Assembly: GCA_001566965.1 (NCBI GenBank)
Contig: LSNW01000007.1
Location: 92,146 to 156,145 of the forward strand
Origin: Methylothermaceae bacteria B42
GTDB taxonomy: Bacteria; Pseudomonadota; Gammaproteobacteria; Methylococcales; Methylothermaceae
Length of the DNA stretch: 64,000 nt
Direction: 5' to 3'
The position numbers and the translations under genes were made by a program. Shown here in pieces: positions 49,480 through 59,270 of the stretch. Positions within the stretch are counted from its first letter, which is position 1; each line of letters starts with the position of its first letter. The notes beneath the pieces are model-generated. The model was not told the origin of the DNA and did no database searches. It worked only from the letters and a program-made list of their open reading frames with translations.

Positions 49480-50136
49480 CTATTCTTCTTCCGGCCCTGC
49501 TTCCTCCTCTCCTGGCACCTCTTCACCCTCACCTAATGAAGCTTCAAGCTGCTGCTCTGAAATAGGCGCCTGAATCATGACCACAGCAGGATCCTGACCT
49601 TCCTCATGGGATTCTATAATTGTCACACCCTCGGGCGCTTTCAATTCAGAAAGGTGGACCGTTTCCCCAATATCCACGTTGGCAAGATCTACTTCGATGT
49701 ATTCCGGCAGATTACTGGGTAAGCAGCTTACCTCGACTTCCGTCATGTTACGGACGACGATACCACCCTTTTTAACTCCAACGGATTTTTCTTCTCCCAC
49801 GAAATGCAGCGGAACGTTCACATGAATAGCCTCATCGGCTTTCACCCGCTGAAAATCCAAGTGCAAAACAGCTTCTTTGCTGGGATGGCGCTGCACCTCT
49901 TTTAGAATAGCTTGCACCACCTTTGAACCCGGTAGTTTCAAGGTCAAAATATGGGAAAAGACAGCTTCCTGCTGAAGATTCTTATCCACCTGATTTTTCC
50001 CCAACATCAACGGCACAGGCGCCTCTCCACCACCATACAGCACCGCCGGAATTTTCATTTCTCTGCGCATACGTCTGGCCGCACGGGTCCCTTTCTCTTT
50101 TCTTTCTTCGACCTCGAACTCAAAACTCGCTTTCAT
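49480..50136 (-). CDS. rplY: Ribosomal protein bL25 (Ctc-type)
   Basis: This 218-residue protein is the long Ctc form. Residues 1-95 form the 5S rRNA-binding L25 domain (KEKGTRAARRMRREMKIPAV), and about 100-190 the TL5-type C-terminal beta domain (VPLHFVGEEKSVGVKKGGIV). A strongly acidic tail follows. It lies 22 bases after prs. Confidence 0.96.
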   Translation of the reverse strand: MKASFEFEVEERKEKGTRAARRMRREMKIPAVLYGGGEAPVPLMLGKNQVDKNLQQEAVFSHILTLKLPGSKVVQAILKEVQRHPSKEAVLHLDFQRVKADEAIHVNVPLHFVGEEKSVGVKKGGIVVRNMTEVEVSCLPSNLPEYIEVDLANVDIGETVHLSELKAPEGVTIIESHEEGQDPAVVMIQAPISEQQLEASLGEGEEVPGEEEAGPEEE

Positions 50137-50158
50137 TGATAAAACCTCATAAAAACCC

Positions 50159-51112
50159 TTAATCTATGTATAAAGAACTGACCGATTCCCCTACCACTAT
50201 CCTGCGAATTGTCTCAGCTAACATTTCCGCAACGCTCAATTGGCGGATTTTACCGCAATTTTCAGCTTCAGCTCGCAATGGAATAGTATCTGTCACCACA
50301 AGCTCGTCTAATTCAGAATTAGCAATATTGCTTACCGCAGGCCCTGACAAGACCGGATGTGTGCAGTAAGCCACTACTTTTTGAGCGCCGTTTTCTTTCA
50401 GCGCTACCGAGGCTTGGCACAACGTTCCCGCAGTATCTACCAAGTCATCGATTAGGATGCAGGTGCGATCCTTAACTTCACCAATAATATTCATCACCCG
50501 CGCCTCGTTTGGCCGCGGGCGGCGCTTATCAATAATTGCCAGCTCCGCATCCCCCAAACGCTTAGCCAAGGCCCGCGCTCGCACGACACCACCCACATCG
50601 GGAGAAACCACAATTAAATTGTCATATTTCTGGCGCCAGATATCTCCCAGCAAAAGCGGAGACGCATACACATTATCCACCGGAATATCAAAAAAGCCCT
50701 GCACTTGATCGGCATGTAAATCCACCGTCAATACGCGATCCACGCCGGCGCAAGTAATCATTTTCGCCACCAGCTTAGCTGTAATGGGCACTCGAACCGA
50801 CCGAGGCCGGCGATCTTGGCGCCCATAACCAAAATAAGGAATCACAGCGGTGATTGTGCCTGCTGACGAGCGCCGCAGTGCATCAACAATCACAAGCAAT
50901 TCCATCAAATTTTCATTCGTAGGCATGCAAGTAGACTGAATGACAAATATCTCCCGTCCACGCACATGCTCTTCAATCTCGACCGCTATCTCGCCATCGC
51001 TGAACCGGCCAACACTCGCCAGCCCCAAGCGCATATTGAGCTTATCCACAATCCCTTGCGCCAAAGGCAAATTAGAATTTCCGGCAAACACCATAAAGCC
51101 CGCATCATTCAT
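50159..51112 (-). CDS. prs: Ribose-phosphate pyrophosphokinase
   Basis: This 317-residue enzyme makes PRPP from ribose 5-phosphate and ATP. It has [19 protein letters not shown] at the start, [35 protein letters not shown] and the PRPP loop [14 protein letters not shown]. The start is ATG 51112; the open frame extends upstream through tRNA-Gln and is not coding there. It lies between tRNA-Gln and rplY, the standard arrangement. Confidence 0.97.
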   Translation of the reverse strand: MNDAGFMVFAGNSNLPLAQGIVDKLNMRLGLASVGRFSDGEIAVEIEEHVRGREIFVIQSTCMPTNENLMELLVIVDALRRSSAGTITAVIPYFGYGRQDRRPRSVRVPITAKLVAKMITCAGVDRVLTVDLHADQVQGFFDIPVDNVYASPLLLGDIWRQKYDNLIVVSPDVGGVVRARALAKRLGDAELAIIDKRRPRPNEARVMNIIGEVKDRTCILIDDLVDTAGTLCQASVALKENGAQKVVAYCTHPVLSGPAVSNIANSELDELVVTDTIPLRAEAENCGKIRQLSVAEMLAETIRRIVVGESVSSLYID

Positions 51113-51165
51113 GCGACCACCCTTGGCTGGTTTCTCTTCTTGATTAGGGGATAGCGGATTGAAAA

Positions 51166-51240
51166 TGGCTGGGGCGCCAGGATTCGAACCTGGGTATGCA
51201 GGGATCAAAACCCTGTGCCTTACCGCTTGGCGACGCCCCA
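51166..51240 (-). tRNA. tRNA-Gln (TTG)
   Basis: The 75-base cloverleaf has acceptor arms TGGGGCG/CGCCCCA and an encoded CCA. The anticodon loop TTTTGAT carries TTG. It lies between ispE and prs. Confidence 0.97.
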
Positions 51241-51269
51241 TTAGATTTTTAACCTAACTCTGAATAGTG

Positions 51270-52127
51270 TCAGCGCAGCTGCGCCAATTTCTCATGTAAC
51301 GGTGAAAGATTCCTTCCCTGAGCGACCATCGCTTGCCATTTCTTTGCCATTTCCCGCTTTACCTCAAGCGCTTGCCCCTTGGTGGGAAAAGCGGAAAAAA
51401 CACACGCCCCTGTACCTGTCAGACGCGCATTTCCAAATTGCGACAGCTCTGACAATGCCTGCTTTACTTGGGGATATTTATCCCTGACAACAGGCAGGCA
51501 ATCGTTAGCCTCCATGCCTTCAAGAAAGTTCTTAATTTTGACAGGATTGCTATTTCTTGTCAAATCAGGGTCAGAAAAAATTTCCCGAGTAGAGACGTGG
51601 CAAGGCGGAATAACGATCACGTACCATGGCTGCGGCAAATCCAGAGGCGTCAATGTCTCTCCAACCCCTTCTGCCCAGGCGCTTCGTCCTTTGATGAACA
51701 CAGGCACATCCGCGCCCAGCCGCACGCCTAGCTGAATAAGCGTTTCTTCCGTTAACCCAACCTCCCAAAAGTAATTCAATACCATCAGCACGGTTGCGGC
51801 ATCCGAGCTTCCTCCTCCTAGACCGCCACCCATTGGCAAGCGCTTATGGACTGAAATCCTGACGCCTTTCCTTACACCCGCCGATTCCTGGAGTAAACGC
51901 GCTGCTCTAACGGTCAAATCTGTTTCGGGAGGGACACCTGCAAGAGGTGTTTTTAGCTCTATACGAGAGTCTTTCAAAATTTCAAAATCGAGGAAATCGC
52001 AGCGATCAATAAACTGGAAAACCGTTTGCAATAGATGGTAACCATCGGCTCGCCGCCCGATAATTCTCAGCATCAGATTTAATTTGGCCGGCGCCGGCCA
52101 TTGTTGGTAAACCGAAACCTCAGACAT
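51270..52127 (-). CDS. ispE: 4-diphosphocytidyl-2-C-methyl-D-erythritol kinase
   Basis: This 285-residue GHMP kinase acts in the MEP isoprenoid pathway. The ATP loop is PMGGGLGGGSSDAATVLM near residue 95, the substrate-side N-terminus is WPAPAKLNLMLRI, and the C-terminus has LTGTGACVFSAF. Its start overlaps the end of lolB by eight bases. Confidence 0.96.
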   Translation of the reverse strand: MSEVSVYQQWPAPAKLNLMLRIIGRRADGYHLLQTVFQFIDRCDFLDFEILKDSRIELKTPLAGVPPETDLTVRAARLLQESAGVRKGVRISVHKRLPMGGGLGGGSSDAATVLMVLNYFWEVGLTEETLIQLGVRLGADVPVFIKGRSAWAEGVGETLTPLDLPQPWYVIVIPPCHVSTREIFSDPDLTRNSNPVKIKNFLEGMEANDCLPVVRDKYPQVKQALSELSQFGNARLTGTGACVFSAFPTKGQALEVKREMAKKWQAMVAQGRNLSPLHEKLAQLR

Positions 52128-52731
52128 TCACTTGCCAGTCGTGAACAATCAATTTGAGGCGGATGCCTCCAGGCCCAGTAATAATGATTTTTTCAGGTAG
52201 TGACCCTTCACCCACTTTGACGTAGCGCTTGTACAAAACAGACCATGCCCCTTGATGGAGTTGATGCAATCTGCCATCGGGCCGGTATTCGGCGTTATGC
52301 GCCACCTCAGGCACAGGACGCCCCAAGACCCAGAAATGCATAGACTGTAAAGGCAGTTCCACACCAAATAATTCTTTGAGAAAAGCACCAGGCTGGTTAG
52401 AAACCCGCACATCCCCCTTGCCACGGTCTATTTTGACCAAACCTTTGGTTAACCAGACTGCAATGCCTCCTTGACCCAAAGGGCCGGATACCAGCATGTA
52501 ATCCAAAGTAGGATTATGTTTCCACAGCAAATGGCCGTGCCAATGCTCTCTGCCCCCGCTGACACCAATTCTCCCTTCCATTTGCCAGGCATCAATCGTC
52601 TGCAGCCACGCCCATTCTTTGGTTCTACGCTCCTCCAAAACCGGTGCGCGCCACACCGCGCAGCTGGTGACCGACAAGCAAAGAAAAATCCATATTAATG
52701 ACGCATTCAAATATCTGCTGGATGGAATCAT
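52120..52731 (-). CDS. lolB: Outer membrane lipoprotein receptor LolB
   Basis: This 203-residue protein has a lipobox VTSC with C24. The mature part has WQMEGRIGVSGGREHWHGHL, DYMLVSGPLGQGGIAVW and the C-terminal IRLKLIVHDWQVN strand. LolB receives lipoproteins from LolA and inserts them into the outer membrane. It overlaps the TPR gene by four bases, and lolB next to ispE is the normal order. Confidence 0.93.
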   Translation of the reverse strand: MIPSSRYLNASLIWIFLCLSVTSCAVWRAPVLEERRTKEWAWLQTIDAWQMEGRIGVSGGREHWHGHLLWKHNPTLDYMLVSGPLGQGGIAVWLTKGLVKIDRGKGDVRVSNQPGAFLKELFGVELPLQSMHFWVLGRPVPEVAHNAEYRPDGRLHQLHQGAWSVLYKRYVKVGEGSLPEKIIITGPGGIRLKLIVHDWQVNV

Positions 52732-54461
52732 TCTTCCAGCCGCTGTTTGAAGCGCTCCACCAACTCTCGAATACGATCACCCTTTTTGGTTTTTTTAATG
52801 ACCTCCCGCCAGAGTTGCTTAGCCTCATCCCTGCGTTCTAAAGCCCACAACACCTCACCCAAATGGGCGCCAATTTCAGGATCTGGATTAATCTGGTAAG
52901 CCTTTTGCAAATAGTGCAAGGCGCCGGAATAGTCCTTTAATTTGTATAAAAGCCAACCGTAGCTATCCAAAATAGCTGGATCATCCGGCTTTAAACGCAA
53001 GGCTTTATCTAAAAAAGATTTGGCCTCTTCATAGCGGTTGGTGCGGTCAACCAAAGTGTAACCAAGCGCGTTCAATGCATTGGCATCATCCGGGTTCTTC
53101 TCCAGAATTTTTTTCAGGTCCGCCTCGACAATATCCAAGCGATCAAGCTTTTCCGCCAGCAAGGCCCTCGCGTATAGAAGATCGGAATCTCCCGGAAAGT
53201 CAATAAGCGCCCGGCTTAATACCTCAAATGCGCCCTGGTAATCTTTTTGTTCATTTAAAATTTCGGCCTGGAGCAAATAAAGCTGCCGTTTTTTTTCCGG
53301 ATACTGAGTTTGCAATTTCTCAAGACGCTTCAGTGCTTCCTCCACCTTCCCGAGCTTTACCAAAGCAGCGGTGCTGTTGACTTCGGCGTCGAAAACCAGA
53401 TCCCCTTCCTTGATTTTTTCGAACCATTCAAGCGCCTTTTGATAATTCCCGCGCTTGGCTTCGATGCGGCCCAAATAAAAATAGGCTTCCGAGCGCCATT
53501 TTGGCTGTTGGAGCAAAAGTTTCAGCGCTTTTTCCGCTTGCTTATCCTTATGTAATTGCAAGCTCACCAGAGCATAGGCATACAAGGCATCGGGATGGTC
53601 TGGCTGCAGCCGGAGTATCTTGTTAAATTCCTGTTCCGCAGCCTTGTAATCTTGCTGCTTGAGCAGAAATTGCGCATAAACCATCCGCAGCTGGATATTT
53701 TCCGGGTGTTTTTCAATCAATGCTTTCAGGGAGTGACGGGCCTTGTCCGACTCTCCCAATTGGGCCAATAAATGGCTTTGCATTAGCTGCACTTTATTCC
53801 AATCCGGGCGCAGCTCCAAAGCCTTGGTCACATGCTTTAGCGCCAGGTCAGTGTTGCCTTGACGCAATGCAAGCAAACCAAAAGCATAATGAACTTCAGG
53901 AGAGCGAGGAAAACGCTGGCTGAGGGCTTCCATCACTGCCAATGATTGCGGTTTTGGCACTTTCTTATCCATAAACCGCAGAATCTCCAGCAACACCTGC
54001 TCTTTATTGGCGCCTGCCAGTGTCATCAAGTGGGCAAGCCTGTCAATGGCCTTTTCATTTTCCCCGCTTTGTAAATACAGCATCACTGCCGCCTTGTTCG
54101 CGTCCAAGCTATCAGGATCCCGTGACAGCCACAGTTCCACTGCTTTTTTTGCCTTTTCCACATCGTTTAGATACAAGGCGATTCGAGCCGCGCGTTCAGC
54201 AACCCAAGGCTCTGGAATTTTATCGGCAACCTGCAAATAATTATCGAGCGCAAGGCGATATTGGCCACGCTGACCGGCAATTTCGGCGGTCAACAGCACA
54301 TACAAAATATCAGATTTAACGCTATCGCCAGTAACTTCCAGCTTGCGGAGCTTTTCTTCGGAAAGAAGCGGCGGAGGCTCTGGGAATGCCGAACGCTTAG
54401 CGCACCCGGACATTGCAGTGAACAGAAATGCCAAAACTGAGATCAAACAAATTTTATACAC
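52728..54461 (-). CDS. TPR-repeat lipoprotein
   Basis: This 577-residue protein has a lipoprotein signal with lipobox MSGC (C20) and a long run of tetratricopeptide repeats, about 60-560. Repeats such as PDHPDALYAYALVSLQLHKDK and PDDPAILDSYGWLLYKLKDY are visible (here quoted in part). It is likely anchored to the outer or inner membrane and may scaffold envelope assembly. Its place before lolB is common in gammaproteobacteria, but no specific function is established from the sequence. Confidence 0.9.
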   Translation of the reverse strand: MYKICLISVLAFLFTAMSGCAKRSAFPEPPPLLSEEKLRKLEVTGDSVKSDILYVLLTAEIAGQRGQYRLALDNYLQVADKIPEPWVAERAARIALYLNDVEKAKKAVELWLSRDPDSLDANKAAVMLYLQSGENEKAIDRLAHLMTLAGANKEQVLLEILRFMDKKVPKPQSLAVMEALSQRFPRSPEVHYAFGLLALRQGNTDLALKHVTKALELRPDWNKVQLMQSHLLAQLGESDKARHSLKALIEKHPENIQLRMVYAQFLLKQQDYKAAEQEFNKILRLQPDHPDALYAYALVSLQLHKDKQAEKALKLLLQQPKWRSEAYFYLGRIEAKRGNYQKALEWFEKIKEGDLVFDAEVNSTAALVKLGKVEEALKRLEKLQTQYPEKKRQLYLLQAEILNEQKDYQGAFEVLSRALIDFPGDSDLLYARALLAEKLDRLDIVEADLKKILEKNPDDANALNALGYTLVDRTNRYEEAKSFLDKALRLKPDDPAILDSYGWLLYKLKDYSGALHYLQKAYQINPDPEIGAHLGEVLWALERRDEAKQLWREVIKKTKKGDRIRELVERFKQRLEE

Positions 54462-54487
54462 TGACTAAATTCCTTATCCTTGTGGTG

Positions 54488-54507
54488 CGGCTTGTCCAGG
54501 CAAGCCG
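54488..54507 (+). other. Small hairpin upstream of hemA
   Basis: CGGCTTG and CAAGCCG pair around TCCAGG. It lies between the TPR gene and hemA, 100 bases before the hemA start. Neither strand shows a T run, so it is not a clear terminator. A -10-like TATAAA is at 54586-54591. Confidence 0.35.
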
Positions 54508-54605
54508 GCGATGATTTAGGAGGGCCTAAAACTTTAGAGGTTTCTTTAATTATATTTTGTTTTTAAAATGAAACCTATTGCCATCTATAAAGTTATCCTA
54601 TTTTA

Positions 54606-55856
54606 ATGACTTTGCTCGCGTTAGGAATTAATCACACAACAGCTCCCGTAGCGATACGGGAAAGGCTCGCCTTTCCCAGTGAACAATTGCGTGAACTGCT
54701 GGAAGGACTCATTAAACTGCCGGGGGTTCTTGAAGCCACTATTTTATCCACTTGCAACCGGACAGAACTTTATTGCCATACCGAAGCTTCCGATCATCAG
54801 CTTTTGATTGACTGGCTAGCACAAAAACGAGACCTCTCTCCTAAAGAGTTTACTCCTTACCTTTATATTCATACAGATCGCGACACTATTTACCATTTAT
54901 TCCGGGTTGCTTGCGGTCTCGACTCTATGATTTTAGGCGAGCCACAGATCCTCGGCCAAATGAAGACAGCCTATCAAGCTGCTATTGAGGCCGGCGCGCT
55001 GGGCAAAATCATGAGCCGCCTATTTCAACACACTTTTGCCGCTGCAAAAAAAATCCGTACCGACACCGCCATTGGCGCCAGTCCGGTATCGGTCGCTTTT
55101 GCCGCCGTACGCCTGTCCCAACAGATTTTCGACGACCTGGGAGAGCAAACTGCCCTATTGATTGGTGCTGGAGAAACTGTCGAGCTCACGGCGCGTCATC
55201 TCTATCAGCAAGGGATCGGGCGTCTGATTATCGCCAATCGCACCTTCGACAAAGCCCATACTCTGGCGGCTCAATTCGGTGGCTACGCGATTGCCCTGCG
55301 GGAACTACCCAATCACCTGCACGACGCAGACATTATCGTTTCTTCCACCGCCAGCCAACTCCCTATTTTGGGAAAAGGCGCTATTGAGCGCGCCATCAAA
55401 CTACGCCGGCATAAACCCATTTTCATGGTAGATCTGGCCGTACCGAGGGATATCGAACCCGAGGTGGAACAACTGGCCGATGTTTATCTCTATACCGTCG
55501 ACGATCTCAATCATATTATCGAAGAAAACTGGCAAGTCCGCCGGGAAGCCGCTACCCAGGCCGAGGAGATCATCGCCATGGAAGTGGAACACTTCCTCGC
55601 CTGGCTTAGGTCACAGGGCGCCACCGATACTATTCGCGCCTTGCGGGGCAAAGGCGATCAATACCGCCAAGAAGTCCTGGCCAAAGCTCGTCGCGACCTC
55701 GCCAAGGGCGTTCCTCCGGAACAAGTCATCGAGAAACTCGCCCATACCCTCAGCCGTAAACTTCTGCACACGCCCAGCGTCCAATTAAAACAAGCAGCCA
55801 TCAATGAACGTCATGATTTGGTGGCAGCGGCTCGTGAACTATTCAAACTTGACTAA
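54606..55856 (+). CDS. hemA: Glutamyl-tRNA reductase
   Basis: This 416-residue enzyme starts tetrapyrrole synthesis by the C5 pathway. The catalytic cysteine is C50 in [11 protein letters not shown], with [17 protein letters not shown] before it and the NADPH-binding domain ([17 protein letters not shown]) at about 180-330. A dimerisation helix follows. It is divergent from the TPR gene. prfA follows after 5 bases. Confidence 0.97.
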   Translation: MTLLALGINHTTAPVAIRERLAFPSEQLRELLEGLIKLPGVLEATILSTCNRTELYCHTEASDHQLLIDWLAQKRDLSPKEFTPYLYIHTDRDTIYHLFRVACGLDSMILGEPQILGQMKTAYQAAIEAGALGKIMSRLFQHTFAAAKKIRTDTAIGASPVSVAFAAVRLSQQIFDDLGEQTALLIGAGETVELTARHLYQQGIGRLIIANRTFDKAHTLAAQFGGYAIALRELPNHLHDADIIVSSTASQLPILGKGAIERAIKLRRHKPIFMVDLAVPRDIEPEVEQLADVYLYTVDDLNHIIEENWQVRREAATQAEEIIAMEVEHFLAWLRSQGATDTIRALRGKGDQYRQEVLAKARRDLAKGVPPEQVIEKLAHTLSRKLLHTPSVQLKQAAINERHDLVAAARELFKLD

Positions 55857-55861
55857 AATCC

Positions 55862-56947
55862 GTGCAATCATCCATTCAACATAAACTCGACAAACTCACC
55901 GACCGTTTTGAGGAAATTTCCGGGCTATTGAGCCTGCCGGAAGTACAAAGCTCGGCTGACCAATTCCGTAACTTAAGCCAGGAGTATGCCCAGCTGGAGC
56001 CAGTCGTGGCCACCTACAAGGAATACCAGCAAACCCAGCAACAACTGGCTGATGCGGAGGAAATGTTGCAGGATAACGATCCCGAAATGAAGGCGCTGGT
56101 CAAGGAAGAAATGGAACAGGCCAAATCCCGCTTGCAACAATTGGAACAGGCGCTGCAAATTCTGCTGCTCCCCAAAGACCCCCATGATGCCCGCAATATC
56201 TTCCTGGAAATCCGGGCCGGCACCGGTGGCGCGGAAGCAGCGTTGTTTGCCGGTGATCTTGCCAGAATGTACACCCGGTTTGGGGAAAAGAAAGGCTGGC
56301 GGGTAGAAATACTTTCAGAAAGCCCCGGGGAACACGGCGGTTACAAGGAAATCGTTCTCAAAATTTCCGGCACGGATGTCTATTCCCAGCTCAAATTCGA
56401 GGCCGGCACCCATCGGGTTCAGCGGGTACCGGAAACCGAGTCCCAGGGCCGCATCCACACCTCGGCTTGTACCGTTGCGGTATTGCCGGAAGTGGAGGAA
56501 GTCGACGCTGTGGATATCAACCCCAGTGAACTTCGAATTGATACCTTCCGTTCCTCGGGCGCGGGAGGTCAGCACGTCAACACCACCGATTCCGCCGTGC
56601 GCATCACCCATCTGCCCACCGGGATTGTAGTGGAATGCCAGGACGAACGCTCCCAGCATAAAAACAAAGCCCGGGCCATGGCCTTGCTCAAGGCTCGTTT
56701 GTTGGCCGCAGAGCAAGCCAAAATCCAGGCCGAACAGGCCGCTTCCCGCAAACTTCAGGTGGGTTCTGGCGACCGTTCCGAGCGAATCCGCACTTACAAC
56801 TTCCCACAAGGCCGGGTCACTGATCACCGGATCAACCTGACCCTCTACAAGCTGGACACCATTCTGGAAGGAGAATTGGATCAACTTATCGACCCTCTGA
56901 TCCGGGAGCACCAGGCTGATCTGCTGGCGGAAATGGCCGCCGGCTAA
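55862..56947 (+). CDS. prfA: Peptide chain release factor 1
   Basis: RF1, 361 residues, reads UAA and UAG stops. The GGQ motif lies in [18 protein letters not shown] near residue 236, and the codon-reading loop region (including the PxT-type segment) near 190. The start is GTG at 55862, five bases after hemA. prmC, which methylates the GGQ glutamine, follows after 10 bases. Confidence 0.97.
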   Translation: MQSSIQHKLDKLTDRFEEISGLLSLPEVQSSADQFRNLSQEYAQLEPVVATYKEYQQTQQQLADAEEMLQDNDPEMKALVKEEMEQAKSRLQQLEQALQILLLPKDPHDARNIFLEIRAGTGGAEAALFAGDLARMYTRFGEKKGWRVEILSESPGEHGGYKEIVLKISGTDVYSQLKFEAGTHRVQRVPETESQGRIHTSACTVAVLPEVEEVDAVDINPSELRIDTFRSSGAGGQHVNTTDSAVRITHLPTGIVVECQDERSQHKNKARAMALLKARLLAAEQAKIQAEQAASRKLQVGSGDRSERIRTYNFPQGRVTDHRINLTLYKLDTILEGELDQLIDPLIREHQADLLAEMAAG

Positions 56948-56957
56948 TCTTTTAGAC

Positions 56958-57800
56958 ATGGCCACTATTGCCCAGCTTTTGCGTCAGGGCAGCCAGGCGT
57001 TGGCATCGGTTTCCCAATCGCCCAACTTGGATACAGAACTGCTCTTGGCCCATGCCCTCAACAAACCCCGTGCTCACCTCCATGCTTGGCCGGAAAAGAG
57101 GGTTGAAGATCCTTTGCTTTCTTGTTTTCACCAACTCCTGCAACGCCGGCTACAGGGGGAACCTATCGCCTATCTATTGGGAACCAAGGAATTCTGGTCC
57201 CGCGAATTTTACGTTAATTCTGCGGTTTTGATCCCAAGGCCGGAAACGGAACTACTGGTGGAGCACACTTTGGCATTGATACCCAAAGATTGCCCTGTCC
57301 TGGTTGCAGACCTGGGCACCGGCAGCGGCGCCATTGCTCTTACCTTGGGGCTTGAGCGTCCTAATATTCAGGTGGTCGCTACTGACCGCTCACTGAAAGC
57401 ATTAAAAGTGGCCAGCGAAAATGTCCAGCGACATCGGGCCAACAATGTACACCTATGCCAAGCCAACTGGCTGTCGTCTTTCCGTCCTTCCAGTTTTGAT
57501 TTAATTGTCAGTAACCCACCCTATATCGCCCCGGATGATCCCCATCTGAACCGAGGGGATGTCCGCTTTGAACCCCGCTCCGCACTGGCTGCGGACAAAA
57601 ACGGCCTGGCCGCCCTACAAACCATCGGGGCCCAGGCTCGCCGTTGCCTAAAACCCGGTGGCTGGCTAATAGTAGAGCATGGTTGGGATCAACGGCCTGC
57701 TGTTGCTAGAATCTTCGAATCTTTAGGTTATCAGGAAGTGACTTGTTTCTCCGACTGGCAAAATCATCCGCGCGTTACCCGCGCTCAATGGAGCTCTTAA
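56958..57800 (+). CDS. prmC: Release factor glutamine methyltransferase
   Basis: This 280-residue enzyme N5-methylates the GGQ glutamine of RF1 and RF2. The N-terminal helical domain precedes the Rossmann methyltransferase core with DLGTGSGAIALTL (SAM motif I) and SNPPYIAPDDP (catalytic NPPY). Its place after prfA is standard. Confidence 0.96.
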   Translation: MATIAQLLRQGSQALASVSQSPNLDTELLLAHALNKPRAHLHAWPEKRVEDPLLSCFHQLLQRRLQGEPIAYLLGTKEFWSREFYVNSAVLIPRPETELLVEHTLALIPKDCPVLVADLGTGSGAIALTLGLERPNIQVVATDRSLKALKVASENVQRHRANNVHLCQANWLSSFRPSSFDLIVSNPPYIAPDDPHLNRGDVRFEPRSALAADKNGLAALQTIGAQARRCLKPGGWLIVEHGWDQRPAVARIFESLGYQEVTCFSDWQNHPRVTRAQWSS

Positions 57801-57801
57801 C

Positions 57802-58227
57802 ATGCAACCACAAGAACCTGTCTTTCTACCGAGGCACATCGTCAATCAACTGCTGCACCAAGCCCAAATTCACGCTGACTATGAAGTCTGTGGCTTGATC
57901 GGCGCCAAAGACGGCGTGCCTGTAAACATTTACCCTGTCAAAAATATTGCTGAAGATCCAAAGAATCATTTTCGGATGGATCCTGAAGGGCAAATAGCGG
58001 CCATGAAAACCATGCGAGAACGCGGGGAAGAGCTTTTTGCCATTTACCATTCTCACCCGAAAGCACCTGCACAACCTTCGGAAGAAGACGTCTCTCTGGC
58101 GGCTTACCCCGAAGCGCTCTATTTTATTATTTCTCTCAATACCAAAGGGGTGCTGGAAATGCGCGGATTTCTGTTATCCGAAAATTCCTTGCAGGAAATC
58201 CCCTTGGGGATGGAAGAAACCGAATAG
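57802..58227 (+). CDS. JAMM/Mov34 (MPN)-family metallopeptidase
   Basis: This 141-residue protein has the full JAMM signature. The glutamate is in DYEVCGLIG near residue 31. The metal-binding HSHP is followed by six residues, Ser, two residues and Asp (HSHPKAPAQPSEED). Such stand-alone bacterial enzymes cleave C-terminal amides or adducts of ThiS/MoaD-like sulfur carriers, or act on cysteine release (Mec type). A MoeB/ThiF-type E1 often sits between prmC and this gene in related operons, but none is present here. It follows prmC after 1 base. Confidence 0.88.
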   Translation: MQPQEPVFLPRHIVNQLLHQAQIHADYEVCGLIGAKDGVPVNIYPVKNIAEDPKNHFRMDPEGQIAAMKTMRERGEELFAIYHSHPKAPAQPSEEDVSLAAYPEALYFIISLNTKGVLEMRGFLLSENSLQEIPLGMEETE

Positions 58228-59270
58228 TGGCGATGCCACTGCGAATTGACGGTTCCCAAGGCGAGGAGGGTGGCCAGATCTTGCGGACCTCTCTGGCGTT
58301 GTCCCTTCATTTGCAGCGCCCCATTCATTTGGTCAATATCCGGGCAAAACGTCAAAAACCCGGCCTTCGCCGCCAACATCTCGCTTGCGTACTGGCGGCG
58401 GCCGAATTGAGCCATGCCAAGGTAACTGGCGCCCATCTTGGCTCCCAAGAGATTTTGTTCATTCCCGGACCTATTCAACCTGGCAATTACCGCTTTGATA
58501 TCGGCACCGCCGGCAGCACCACGCTTTTGCTACAGGCAATTCTACTTCCGCTGCTTTTGGCGCCTAGCCCCTCTCACATAACCCTGTGCGGCGGCACCCA
58601 TAATCCCAAAGCCCCGCCTTTTGATTTTCTTGAGCGAACCTTCCTCCCCCAGCTGGAAAAAATGGGGGCGCACGTGGATTTACAGCTGGAACGGCCCGGA
58701 TTTTATCCGCAAGGAGGCGGTATTATTCATGTCTCCATTAACCCTGTTTGCCATTTGCAGCCGATTGATATCCTGTCTCGGGGAGCCATCAAAACCATCC
58801 ACGCCAAGGCCATTGTGGCCGATCTGCCCCGTCATATCGGTGAGCGGGAATTAAATACACTCACTGAACTGATTAAGTTAAAACCCGAAAACTGCCAACT
58901 CCAGGAATTGAAGGGGTGCGGCGTTGGCAATGTGGTTACTGTGGAGGTCATTAACGAAGAGATCACCGAAGTTTTTACCGGTTACGGCCAGCGGGGCATT
59001 CGGGCAGAAAAAGTAGCACAACATTTAGCGACTGAAGTGCAGCGCTATTTAAGCGCCGAAGTTCCCGTCGGACCCTATCTTGCCGACCAAATTTTGCTTC
59101 CCATGGCCTTGGCAGGGGGCGGCCAATTTCTCACCCTGCCGCCGACCCGGCATACCTTAACCAACATTCAGGTGATTGAAGCGTTTCTCCCGTTACGTTT
59201 TGATGTCTCAAAGCAAAAGCAGCACCAGTGGCATATCCGGCTCCATCCTACCAATACCGCTCAGTCGTAA
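58227..59270 (+). CDS. rtcA: RNA 3'-terminal phosphate cyclase
   Basis: This 347-residue enzyme converts RNA 3'-phosphate ends to 2',3'-cyclic phosphates using ATP. The family N-terminus is RIDGSQGEEGGQILRTSLAL. The nucleophilic histidine for the covalent adenylate is in PTRHTLTNIQVIEAF near residue 313. GTG at 58227 overlaps the JAMM stop, and an ATG at 58233 is an alternative. The E. coli partner ligase rtcB and the regulator rtcR are not in the window. Its end overlaps the convergent fpr end by 23 bases. Confidence 0.95.
   Translation: MAMPLRIDGSQGEEGGQILRTSLALSLHLQRPIHLVNIRAKRQKPGLRRQHLACVLAAAELSHAKVTGAHLGSQEILFIPGPIQPGNYRFDIGTAGSTTLLLQAILLPLLLAPSPSHITLCGGTHNPKAPPFDFLERTFLPQLEKMGAHVDLQLERPGFYPQGGGIIHVSINPVCHLQPIDILSRGAIKTIHAKAIVADLPRHIGERELNTLTELIKLKPENCQLQELKGCGVGNVVTVEVINEEITEVFTGYGQRGIRAEKVAQHLATEVQRYLSAEVPVGPYLADQILLPMALAGGGQFLTLPPTRHTLTNIQVIEAFLPLRFDVSKQKQHQWHIRLHPTNTAQS

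Noticed and set aside
50159..51241. 360-residue version of Prs
   Set aside because: The extra N-terminal residues are translated from tRNA-Gln and its spacer; the family start is at 51112.
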